Part shown: positions 32,177 to 42,689 of the stretch, piece after piece
Layout of the letters: every line of letters starts with the position of its first letter
How positions within the stretch are numbered: position 1 is the stretch's first letter
Source: Topomyia yanbarensis
Taxonomy: Eukaryota; Arthropoda; Insecta; Diptera; Culicidae
DNA length: 64,000 bases
Direction: 5' to 3'
NCBI RefSeq assembly: GCF_030247195.1
Contig: NC_080670.1
Coordinates: forward strand, 212,028,546-212,092,545
The notes under the pieces: model-generated
Databases searched by the model: none
What the model was told of the DNA's origin: nothing
Seen by the model: only the letters and a program-made list of their open reading frames with translations
Position numbers and translations under genes: made by a program

Positions 32177-32436
32177 GTGGTGTTTTACCAGTATGATGAA
32201 CTATATTGCGACTAAAACGATAACAAGTCAGCGATGTGAAATGCGATAAATTATGATTACGGATCAGAACTAAAACACAGTTCGAGTCTGGAGGGAAACA
32301 AGTACAAGTCAATTGAGGATCATCTAATCCCTCGTTTCGAGCTATCAGTGCAGGATAAATTGGAAAATTTTTGACGAGAGCTGTAAACTGCCTTTAATGT
32401 GAATTAGGGACTCCCTTAAATGCTGTTTTTACAACG

Positions 32437-32700
32437 TGCTTCAAAGCTGCTCTATCCATCAGCGACGGTAGCCTAGCTAAACATGCGGAGATGGTGGATA
32501 AAACGGGAAATTCCAGTGGTCAATATCAGATAGCTGTCGCATCGCACCCCGCGATTCCAGGAAGCTTCCAGGATCTTGAAGCTCAGTTCGTTGCACTCTC
32601 AGCAGATGTTGGCCGATTGAAAATCAAACCGACGTATAGCCGAAACCGGAGCAAACACTGCTCATCAAAACGTCGTCCGTTTCATGGGAGAAGAAAAATT
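32437..32700 (+). pseudogene. Ty3/Gypsy-like Gag fragment
   Basis: The frame reads SISDGSLAKHAEMVDK and continues as VASHPAIPGSFQDLEAQFVALSADVGRL, then a Arg/Ser/Lys-rich stretch (SRNRSK, SSKRRP). This matches the C-terminal capsid to basic-linker region of insect Ty3/Gypsy-type Gag. The zinc knuckle expected next is missing because Penelope-like sequence takes over at about 32700. The polymerase fragment at 34230-34990 may belong to the same copy. Confidence 0.5.
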
Positions 32701-34015
32701 CGAACGGAGATTCCACATTCCAACCCCGAAAGTTCCTTCACTATGCTGCCTTCCAAAAATCCATAAAACCCAGTGTCTATGCGACCAATCTCATCCAACA
32801 TTTACGCGCTCACCGAAAGAATGGCTGCTTGGTGAATGAAATGAAAAAGTGCACCGTTACCCATGGAAAAAATACAAAAAATGGCATAGATCTTTTGGAG
32901 CAACTGAACGATTTTGAGGCCAGGCGAAGGGAAACTCTGGTATCGTTTGATGTGACGGTTTGATGTTTTGGAAAGTTTCCGGCAATATCTAGAACGAAGT
33001 CACGTACTACCCTATCAGAGCCTTTCAGTGGCAGAGTGTTGTATGGAACAGAACTTTTCTACGTTTAGAGGGGAAGTTCTACAAGCAAAAATATTTGGTC
33101 TTAGCATAGGCAGCAAACTTTCGTCTCTTCTAGCAGACGTCTTCTTGAACGACCTCGAGGTAGCTTTAAGCAAAGAAAAGCTCTTTCCTCAAGTTTGAAG
33201 ACGGTACGTGGACGATATTTTCGCAGTTGTAAAAGAACGCTATCTAACCCAGACCCTTGACCTGTTGAACTTCCATCACAGCACAATAAAGTTTATGGTA
33301 GAGGAAATAGAGAGGAAATTGCCGCTCCTAGACATGATGATTATCAGAAAGGCGGACAAAATAAAATTCGGGATTTACCGTAAACCGATATCCACAGACC
33401 GATACATAAATTCCGACTCCAATCATTTCGGCGCTCACAAACAAGCAGATTTCCATTCCGATGGACTATCTCTTCAGTGTACCGATGGGAAATGAAGACT
33501 TTAAGGCCGAGTGGGATAAAACATACAAAGCTGAATTGAACGGATATTTATTAACAAAATTCTAAGGAAACATCCAAGGAAAAAGCACACAGACAATAAA
33601 AAAACAGGAACCAAGAATCTACTTGCCGTTTTACCCCAAAATAACTAACTCCGTTCAAACCAACCTAAAACACCAAGGTTACCAAGTCGCCTACAAAAGT
33701 GGTAAAACGCTGTAAAACCTCTTGTGTAACCTTAACCCTCCAGAGTTGCGCATATGGCGTACTGAACGAGCGGCCGCTGATGCTCTTACACGATTTCGCC
33801 AGCTTTTCAGAGCAGCGTGCACTAGCGCGACTGCCGGAAGGTTAAAGACAATGTTCCAACTGACCAAAAATCAGAAATCTACCAAAGCCTCCAGCAAAGA
33901 TTGCCACGTAGTATGCATAGGTCAAATATGCTGCACGAGAGAGCTAACGACTCCAGTGTGGCGGCACACACTATAGCACACAATCACACACTAGACTGGG
34001 AATTCAGCCAATGCT
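32700..34015 (+). pseudogene. Penelope-like element (PLE) relic
   Basis: Broken frames carry, in order, a KIHKTQCxMRPIS finger motif (32760-32800), LVSFDVT near 32950, GLSIGSKLSSLLADVFLNDLE (33100-33165), the catalytic YVDDIF (33210-33227), IKFGIYRKPxSTDRYI (33365-33410), and a C-terminal part with VAAHTIAHNHTLDWEF (33960-34005) as near the GIY-YIG endonuclease of PLEs. Multiple stops (for example 33196) and frame changes make it inactive. It lies between Gag-like and polymerase-like Gypsy pieces, suggesting it inserted into a Gypsy copy. Confidence 0.8.
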
Positions 34016-34229
34016 GAACAGGCGCTTATGAACGAAGACGATGCGCCAATATCGTCACCCCTTTCCCACCTACCAAATCTGAAAATTCAGCGAATTTTTT
34101 TAATTTTTTCGACGAGTAATGCATGCAGTGTGATTGCGTTTTTGTGAGTGTTTTTGTTTCCGAGAAATTACACTAGCCAATACCCACCATGTTCAAACAA
34201 AGGGATCTCCACAATCACATAAAAGTTGA

Positions 34230-34990
34230 CGATTAGCTCCGAACAAGTCGCAAGCCGCTAAGAAGGAGTTCGAGTTGATGTGCGAACTTGGATACTGCCG
34301 CCGTTCCAGTAGCTGTTGGGTAAGCCCTATGCTGTGCGTTCCTAAAAAAACGGCCAACGGAGGTTCGTGGGCGTCTACAGAAAACTTAATGCCGTAACAA
34401 ATCCTAATCGGTATCCGGTACCGCATGTATATGACTTGTTGAACGCCCTGTATGGTAAGTCGATTTTTGCTACTCTACATCTCAAGCGGTTTAAATTTCG
34501 GTAGCGGAATGTGCTACACGAAAACGGCGGTAATTTGGGTTATTTGAGTTTACGAGGACGTACTTTGGTTTGCACAACGCTTCGCAAACATTTCAACGTT
34601 CTATGTCTAAACTATTTAACGACTTGAATTTTGTTGTAGTTTTTGTGGATGATATCTGTATTGCTTCGACGTCCCCAGATGAACATCGAAGTCATGTGCG
34701 AGTAGTTTTGCAGAGGCTTCAGAAAAACGAACTGGTTATCAATCTCGCAAGAAGGTTGTTTCACACAGGAAGAAGCCGAGGCTCTGGGCTACACCGTAAA
34801 TAGATATGGCGTTTGACTCCTACCGGGGCGAGTTGTAGCATTGTAAAATTTTAAACTACCAACGACAGTTAATAAAGCGTCGTTTCTGGCGGAGCTGCTC
34901 GGTTTGACGAAGTGTTATTTTGTTAGCGTCGGATTTATGGCGGAAATATCGTTTGCGATGTTTCTGTAAGCGGCGAATTTCGGCGCTTCA
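34230..34990 (+). pseudogene. Ty3/Gypsy reverse transcriptase relic
   Basis: Shifting frames give SPMLCVPKK, FVGVYRKLNAVTNPNRYPVPH, LLNALYGKSIFATLHL, HNASQTFQRSMSKLF (34570-34614) and FVVVFVDDICIAS (34625-34665). The last is the catalytic VDD box of Gypsy reverse transcriptase. Frameshifts and stops throughout. Same orientation as the Gag-like piece at 32437. Confidence 0.8.
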
Positions 34991-35019
34991 CCACGGGTGC
35001 TTGTGGTCCATCCTCTTCT

Positions 35020-36900
35020 TGATGCGTTTCACTGGAACATTGGGGTGGAGTATTCGATAGACAACGTTGTAGAAAATCGTGACAGCTCATTGCAGCACAT
35101 TAACTCTCTCCAGCCGACAGCAACAATCAATGTGGAGATTTCGTCAAGGTTGCAATGATTGAAATCAAAGTTATGGTCGTCAATCGACTGGAAAAAATCC
35201 TCTCCTGCATTAGTGCGTACATCCAACCGCAGAACAAAAGGTTTGTGGTGAGGATCGATTTTCAGTAAAATGCTTGGCAAGCAGCTCAACTACATCGACG
35301 TTGTTTACGAACGCAAGATCGAGTATCCTTCCGTTCACGTTCGTAAGTGGGCAGATCTGGTACAGACTGGTTGCCTCTTGTTCTAATGAGACGTTAAGAG
35401 GTAAATAGTATTTCAAATCACTATCAAAAGAGCACTGCAGCCGAGGCAGATTGTAATCACCGATGATGAGAAAACTGTCGGAGCTGCTGGCTTTTGTACA
35501 ACTCTGGGTCGCTATTTGGCCTCAGGTATATACAACAAATAAAGACAGACTGTTGCGGAAGGTTAATACGTACTGCGATTTGCTCCAAATTTTCAGCTCC
35601 GCCTAAGCTCCGCAGAGAGCCTGCAATGCAGTTCTTCAACGCTATAAGAACGCCTCCACCACGGAGCAGATGGCTAAATGCTGGGTTGCGATCACATCAG
35701 TATATTACATAGTCCTGCGAAAGTTCTGACTTGAATACATCATCGCGCAGCCATGTCGCGGTCAGACCAATGACGTCGTAGTCGCTGGAGAAGAGTGCCA
35801 GCGAAAAACTGCGTTTTCGTACTCATACCCCTCACGTTCTGACAGTACACAGAGCGAAACTGATCATGATGTGTGTCCGGTTGGGGAGCCAGGTGCAGTA
35901 GGAGCCGTCGGTGCTGGAGCGGACTCGTTTGTCGATGTATGACTTCTATTGTCATCATAAGCAGAAAGGCGATTCGCGAACGACGGTTGATCGATATGAG
36001 CCGGAGATAATGGCGATGAAACACTTCATCCAACCCCGATAGTAGTAGACCTGTTGAGATGACCACACACGATGTGATGAACACCTTCACCTACGCAATC
36101 GTTATGCTGCAACAGAGTGGTAGAGTGTAGGAGGGACAAAAACATCACTGGAACACTCGCCTCTGGCGAGAGCCTGAGGGCTCCCACCGTACAACGCATG
36201 AAGTTTATTCCATTGATGGGGTTAATGCATTGGCTCTCCCGTTTTTTGGTTGATCGATAAATTCTCGGAATTAAAAACCGGCAGGCCACGACGAAGGATC
36301 CAAGGCTTGACTTCTTACTGCAGGATCCAAACCGACTTTGAGGAAACGAGAGACATACGAGAAACATCTTGTTCCTTGGGAACTAGACGGGCAACATCTG
36401 TGGGTTCTATTGCAAATAGGCACCTGGATACGATTTTTGGCACATCGCCGTCACTTCCTTGGTGCTGTCGCTGATATGATTGATGCAACTGACAAGTCAC
36501 TCAAATTAACTGACTTCGTTCCCCTATCGACAACAGCCTGCATGCTTGGTTTAGGTTCTACTTGACGACGTTTTACACTAATTCGAGGCCAAATTGGAAT
36601 GTTCGACCGACTGAAACTATCGAGTGTCAGCAATGTTGCGAGTCCGCAATATAGGAGCGAATGCTACGTCATTTCAGTTCGTCTCTGCAAGTAGGACAAA
36701 TAAACATCGCTGAGCGAATGCTTCCTTGCACCCGCGAGTGTTGAAACCACACTACTGATGGCTGATATGATAAAACGGTCAGCAAAATCCACACCGTATC
36801 GGCCCGAGATCGTGGATATCCAATTTACATTGTCCACATTGCTTTTTTCCATTCCGCTTTGCTCCGGGTACGATTGCAGCGGATGAATATGAAACTATTA
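35020..36900 (-). pseudogene. Antisense non-LTR relic: ORF1 remnant plus endonuclease
   Basis: On the minus strand the order is an ORF1-like part (36315-36850, with VPKEQDVSRMSLVSSK) and then an APE-type endonuclease read across several frames: VYCQNVRGM near 35850, a QIAVRINLP-QQSVFICCIYLRPNSDP stretch (35500-35580), then LQICPLTNVNGRILDLAFVNN (about 35290-35360) and SIDDHNFDFNHCN (35150-35200). This is the layout of Jockey/CR1-group elements. The reverse transcriptase is missing: the copy stops at about 35020 against the Gypsy relic. Many stops. Confidence 0.7.
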
Positions 36901-37327
36901 TCTCGATGGAAAAATCGCAGACGTCGAATGCGCACTTCAGAGGTTTCAGTGAATGAGATTTAGATAGCGCTGCAAGCGATAAGTGGAATGTGGACCAATC
37001 TACAGAGTAATGTAAACAGTACTATCACAATTGGAAAAAATCACTGTTTTTCCAAACAGTTTCACACACTAATTTCAGCAACTAACACATCACTAAACGA
37101 TCATTCGGTGAGTAACTGGCTTGAAATTGAACGGTGACGAAAACACTCAAATAAAACGTTATAAAAACCGTTCGTACAGAAACTGTCTGACAGTCAATAG
37201 GACGACCAACTCAATCTCACATGAAGGGCTCTTCAAAGTCGTGTATCGAACAAATAATTCCTCAATGTCATTACCAACAGTAAGAATCCGAATTAAGGAG
37301 GGCTCTGTGGTGTGGTAGTGCATACAT

Positions 37328-37427
37328 GATTTTCTCACCATGCTATTTTTGAAAACATTTGACATCCCACAAGGCTTACAAGTGGCTTACTTCGACCCTT
37401 AATTGTTTTTCATTTATTTTAAAGAAC
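37328..37427 (+). repeat. Direct repeat, right copy (partner at 32094)
   Basis: Same words in the same order as 32094-32176, about 5.2 kb downstream, on the far side of the Gypsy/Penelope/non-LTR mosaic. See the left copy for the shared sequence. Confidence 0.65.
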
Positions 37428-39090
37428 ATCTTCAACGCCTATCAAGCAGATACAACCGCAAAGTCAAATTCTTTCGTTTCATCTTGCTTGTTTGATCCGA
37501 CCGAAATCATATTGAGTCTACATCACAAATCGGAAATGCATTCAAACCATACATTTTTGTTTAAAATGATTATTAATATTAGTTGACCTATCTGCACGAA
37601 CGAGTAGCAACCTCAAAAAGATTCCCGACACTTGTGTTCTGTTTATTTATTTCTTGTTAGGTTGTGCAGAACTCGTTGGCATCCACCAGCGTTGGTTAAG
37701 TAACAAAAATTGCATTTCGTTTTGTAAGAAAGTAAAAAACCCTAGAAAACTAATTGGAACAAAAAAGTCTATTCAGAAATTCTGATTAAATATCGATAAA
37801 TATACCAAATACTAATTTTATACATTTATTATAAATTATGCCACAATCGTGAAGCACACATAAATTGAAAACGAACAAAAAAGTTTACATTTCGTTAACA
37901 GTACTAATATCATGAAGCTAATTTAAGTTAATTTAAAGTATGATAAGAATTTTGTAAAAAAATATTGAAAGAAAAAAAAACCAACGCAACCGTGCAGAGC
38001 CGTTCAAAGTCCGGACTGTTGAGATTGCTAAATCGACAAATCATAGCAATCGCTTGCGGGCGATTTAGCGCTACAGCCCTGAGTTTGAAGGTTCACACGT
38101 GTAACAAAAACTATTCAAAACACGTCCAATTAAACCTCACGTAGTTTTTCAAATTATCTTATCCATACACTATCGTATTGCATATAAAAAAAATGCGAAA
38201 AGTAAAGATCGCACTGCAAATCATTTCATTCGTTCACTCATGCAGTGTTGCCATATTTAATAACGAGAGACGAAGTCAGATAAAAAAAAAGGAAAAGTCG
38301 TCTACAAACTGATTTCTTTTGGGTTAAGATTTTCTACCTGTATAGGAGCTAAAACGTTTTGTAATCTCATTGACAGATGAAGAAGTCACAAGAAGTAAAA
38401 TTCAAAAAACTCACAAACAAACAAACACACAAGCAAATTTGCAAACATTTTCATAGCCTACTATCTATCACCATATTTACGCGTGTGCGTTTTGAGAATG
38501 TTATTACAAGACCATGCGATATTGACTGACGTAAAATTGGCACAGTCATCTATAATAGATTAACTTATTTCACTACAGAACAAGTTGGCAGTTGGTATAT
38601 ATTCCCTCCCCCCAATAACCGACCGTTTTTTATGTATCTTTTTCCGGTACTGATATAACGTTAAATTTAAGTCACCAATACACAAACATATTCAAAGGAA
38701 GGCGAAACTCACAAACTTAATCCCATTTTTGCATAACGCTATATAGTTGAACTTGGTGGCTCTGTCACACGCCCCAGCCAGAAAGTTCGTACATATTTGT
38801 ATTATATACGCATTGAACTGAACAGTTTATCCTTGTACATATATACAGTATGTAAAATGACAGAAAATATTAAACAAAGCAAGTATTCTCAAATCATCGG
38901 TTGTTCGAGTCGTTACTGTCCGAAAGTGACCCTTATGGAAAACTGTTTGTAAATTAATCTTCAAGACTAGTGATTTTTTTTTATTTCTTCAGGTTTCACA
39001 TCGTTGAGGTTGGTGGTTGAGTTAGCGTGAGGACGCTGATGAAGCTATAGTTGAAGAATATGTCCATCATCGCCGACGACGCGCTAATCC
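37428..39090. other. No gene recognised
   Basis: AT-rich, mostly low-complexity DNA. No open frame, transposon terminus, tRNA or duplicated block that I can support. Confidence 0.45.
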
Positions 39091-39094
39091 TATC

Positions 39095-39499
39095 GTGGCG
39101 GATACATTTTGGAAAAGTTCAGCTATGACAGATTATGGACGAATGCAGTTCCCCGGCAAGGTAATTGTCTCTCCTGTATACTCAACCTTAGTCTGCATTA
39201 CCAAGGATCACATTTTCCAGGGAATGTGGTTCGATCGAAGTAGGCTCCCATTTCATTTTGCTGTCGTTATTGAGAATGCAAATCGCATACGTTCGAAAAA
39301 GCGATCCGTCGTATTGCAGAATAAGGCCGATGACGTGCTGAAGCGGATAGCGAAGCGTCTGCGAACGTGTCGGAGCACCATTCTTCTCAAGAACGCGCTA
39401 GCGAGAGGTCGAAAAACCTGTGAGTGCGATTCAGAGTGGATTTTTTTTAGCTTGGGAAAACTAGCGATTATCGGACTCAAACACGATAAAGTAGCGTGA
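39095..39499 (+). other. Unrecognised 134-codon open frame overlapping a MITE arm
   Basis: The open frame starts on a non-ATG-looking context and matches no family I know. Its second half (39325-39400) is the repeat arm seen in the MITE at 1681-1880, so at least that part is transposon DNA and the frame is probably fortuitous. Confidence 0.25.
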
Positions 39500-39765
39500 T
39501 TAGCGAATTGGTCATATTAAATTTGAAAAAAGGTGAAAAAAGCCTCGTTAGCGGAGACCTATACAAGATGGCGGATGGAGGCGTTGGCGGAGAACAAACA
39601 ATAGTCTATAATATAGCAATAAGAATCCTTCCAGCGATATATGAGCAGTGAGTCACTTACTTTTTCACAGGTTTTCCGTGAATGGTAGTAAACATTGTTT
39701 GGTGGACAAGACAAACGGAAACGGAAATAGAAACTGAAACAAAATGGAGCAAATGATGTACGATG

Positions 39766-40215
39766 GAGGTGTTGGTCTGGTGTGTATTATGTCAAGCGAT
39801 GGAAATTGTTTATTTGCGGCGCTTAGTCCGGCTCAAAGCATTGGTAGTGGAATATATTAAAGCCAACCGAGAAAATTTCCTTCCATATCTGATTGAGAGA
39901 GTTTCCGATGTAGGAGTTTATGCGGACATCAACGTAACCGAGAAAATTGAACATTTTTTGCGATGTTTAACACATATCAGAGAATGGGGCGGTGAGGAAA
40001 CTATAGCGGCAGTAGTAGCGATTTACAACTTTGGAGTGGACGAGTATAACGAGAATGGCACAATAATAAAATTTAACGAGGGAGGAGTAACGAACAGAAC
40101 GGTAAGAATAGCGTACCGCAAAGAAGGTGAAAGAGGATCAAGACACGCTGAGATAAACCATTATGACTCAGTTGTGCAACGTCTGAATCTCAGAACAGAG
40201 AATAACTTGAACTAA
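39766..40215 (+). pseudogene. OTU-type cysteine protease domain (retroelement-borne)
   Basis: In one frame 39766-39830 reads GLVCIMSSDGNCLFAALS, containing the OTU catalytic DGNC motif (Cys codon 39807-39809). After a frameshift the second frame continues with LVVEYIKANRENFLPYLI, EWGGEETIAAVVAIYNFGVD and, near the C-terminus, EINHYDSVVQ, which carries the expected catalytic His. These are the three conserved blocks of OTU deubiquitinase-type proteases. The domain sits about 150 bp upstream of the endonuclease of the non-LTR element. It is broken by the frameshift, so this copy is not functional. Confidence 0.82.
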
Positions 40216-40356
40216 ACGGAAGAATATGTACCCCCTATACCTCTGCTGGCGGAATGGCAGAACCGGAATACGATTAATGCATCTCAAATAAGTACACGAT
40301 CAATCATTCCATCACTGGACGTCGCAGGCAGTACCAACGTGTGGGATCGCTTTATG

Positions 40357-41119
40357 CTAGCGAGCTGGAATGTTAGAGGTTGTTCCGATCGCAAGAAACA
40401 AGAAATATTAGATGACTTTTGGCGAAAGCTAAATAAACAATTGTGGCGTTGCAGGAGACGAGGTTAGCAAACTGCACGGTGGATACGGCAATCTATCATT
40501 GGTTCAATGTAAACGAATATGACGAACGGGACCGTAAGGGCGGAGGAACAGCGATATTAATTCACAAGGCGATGTCTTCTTGAAATCGTTTTTGGTCATA
40601 TCGCCGTATATACGAAGCACCGACGTGGGAATAAACGGAGAATTCGACGCACTAGACCATTTCATAATCAAGTTACCAGACAACATAAGGGAGAGGGTAA
40701 TGCTTTTGGGCGACCTTAATTCACGATTGGGTCGTAATGATCTAGTGGAGGATGATCGGCAGTGGATTGGTAAAAACTTGCACCATGATATATCCAATGA
40801 CAATGGCATTAAGCTGAATAATCTGCTCCACGGGCTAAAACTAAAAGATTATGTCACTTTGAGCAACTCACGTTCAGCTAACTTCATCTGGACGAATAGA
40901 AGATCCCATTCGCAAATCGATCATATTTCGATGCACAAAATGGACGATTTCAGCTTCCCTGAATTGAAATGCTACTTCCATCCTCAGATTCAGAGCGATC
41001 ATAAAGTGGTGGTATGCTATTTAAAAAGAGCAAGAATCAAACCACCGACTTTAAAACGCAAAAAACATCACAAGAAAACAGAACGAATAAAAGAGTTGGA
41101 TTGGAAATTGGTTCGTTAA
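40357..41119 (+). pseudogene. APE-type endonuclease of the OTU-bearing non-LTR element
   Basis: Begins with MLASWNVRGCSDRKKQEIL (40357 onwards) and a VALQETRL motif after a frame change near 40440. The frame 40580-41119 then gives LLGDLNSRLGRND, an SANFIWTNRRSHSQIDHI stretch and a final QSDHKVVVCYL, the catalytic Asp/His region of APE endonucleases. Frameshifts near 40440 and 40570 disable it. Confidence 0.8.
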
Positions 41120-41412
41120 GGGTTGATGTGGAAAGCCGCAAAAAATATCAAAACGAACAGCATCTAAGCGCTATTTTTTGGCAAGACAACGATTATTGGC
41201 AAACAGGAGCGATGGAGAAAGGAAAGAAAGAATGGAAACTGGCATGGAAAGCTAAAGAAGAGGCGAAAAATCAACATATTCAGGAGAAAGTTGAATTTTA
41301 AGTTAACTGAAAATGATAACTCTCCGGATCGAATGAGAATGAAATTCCGTTTTATCAAAAGTAACAGGAGGAAAAAGGATACACGGCGGAAAAAGTACCT
41401 AAACATTCAGCA

Positions 41413-42300
41413 GTGGAATGCAAAAATGGATGGAAATTTGAAAATCGTTCAGTTACACGAAGGATCCTCGGATGGAGGGGATCGGACCCAACAAGAGAAG
41501 AACTAGAATACATTGTATGGAAAATGAAAAACAAAACTGGGCCGGGTTTAGATGGTATAACTACAGAACTTCTAAAGTACGGGTCAGACGCCTTGATGGA
41601 TGAGCTAGTTGCCTTGTTACGACAGGTATTCCGATCTAATGTGATTCCTAGTGGATGGATTTCAACGGCTCAAGTGCCAATAGCCAAAAGGCAAAACCCA
41701 CAATCTACGGACGATTACAGATGTATAACGCTCTGTTAAGTTGCCAATTAAACCACACTAGAATGCTGCTGAACCGACTCGACCAACAAATCCCACCAAT
41801 GTTATCCTACAGAAAGGCGTTCTAAAGCAGAAGAGGCGCATGTCATCAAATCCTCACGCTACGCAGGATATTGAACGAAAGATGGAGAAAGGGTAAACAA
41901 ACAATACTGGTATCGATTGATCTAAAACAGGCGTTTGATAGAGTGGATGTCTCAAAACTATCGGCGATTCTAATAGACATGGGAGTGTCAACGGGATCAG
42001 TTACTCGCATCAACACTGCGTGCATTGCGGAGAACCTCAGTAATTAACAAGGCTAGGGGAATAAAGCAAGGATGTCCACTAAGCCCGAGATTGTTTATTT
42101 TACTGCCACGTGCTAATAACGCTACTGGAACTGATGCCGGAAATCAACTTGGAACACTGTGGAGACATCATTACACCGTGATGATCTACTGTTTGTATGC
42201 GAAACGGATAAAGACGTTGAAAGGATAATTGGTCTATTAATTCCACTGCTGGCCTCGGTTGACCAAGAAATAAACAAGTAAAACCTGCGTCCTCTGCAGA
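41413..42300 (+). pseudogene. Reverse transcriptase of the OTU-bearing non-LTR element
   Basis: The first block has KNKTGPGLDGITTELLKYG (41527-41583) and QVPIAKRQNPQSTDDYRCITL (41670-41735). After frame changes come VSIDLKQAFDRVDVSKL (about 41910-41960) and INKARGIKQGCPLSPRLF (42040-42095), the box B equivalent. A catalytic YADD box is not clear because of further damage near 42180. The copy is dead. Confidence 0.75.
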
Positions 42301-42689
42301 AATCCCTAACGACACTAACAACGTCGAACTAGACTCCTTGAGAAAATTCGGGTTGAAAGTTGAAAGTAGTCACAAAATTAGGTTACCTTGGTGCATTCGT
42401 AACGAGCAGCTTGACGCGGAAGGAAACAACAGCGGAAAGGATAAAAAAGACCAACAAGGCTTTTCACGCACTATGTAGCTTCTTGAAGAGGTGCAAGCTA
42501 AAATGGGAGGTCTTTGACAGGCTTTACAACCCGTGTATATCTCCGCCTTTAAAAAAGCGCTTAGTCCAGCGCTTCCCGTGATCCTTCAGCGTTACTGCAA
42601 GGTTGGCGCAGGCCTAACTAGCCGCCCATAAAAATAGCATGCTCAGGAAGTTCAACAAGAAATTTCGGATGGACAAAATTGGCACAGAC

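Larger units (their letters stand above)
39540..42530 (+). mobile_element. Decayed non-LTR retrotransposon with an OTU domain
   Basis: Three protein modules occur in order on the plus strand: an OTU-type cysteine protease (39766-40215), an APE-type endonuclease (about 40357-41030) and a reverse transcriptase (about 41500-42300). Frameshifts separate and split them, yet spacing is close and orientation is common, so they read as one element. The upstream leader contains ATGGCGGATGGAGGCG at 39568. Clade is uncertain; RTE- or L1-like features are seen in the RT. Ends are not defined. Confidence 0.7.
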
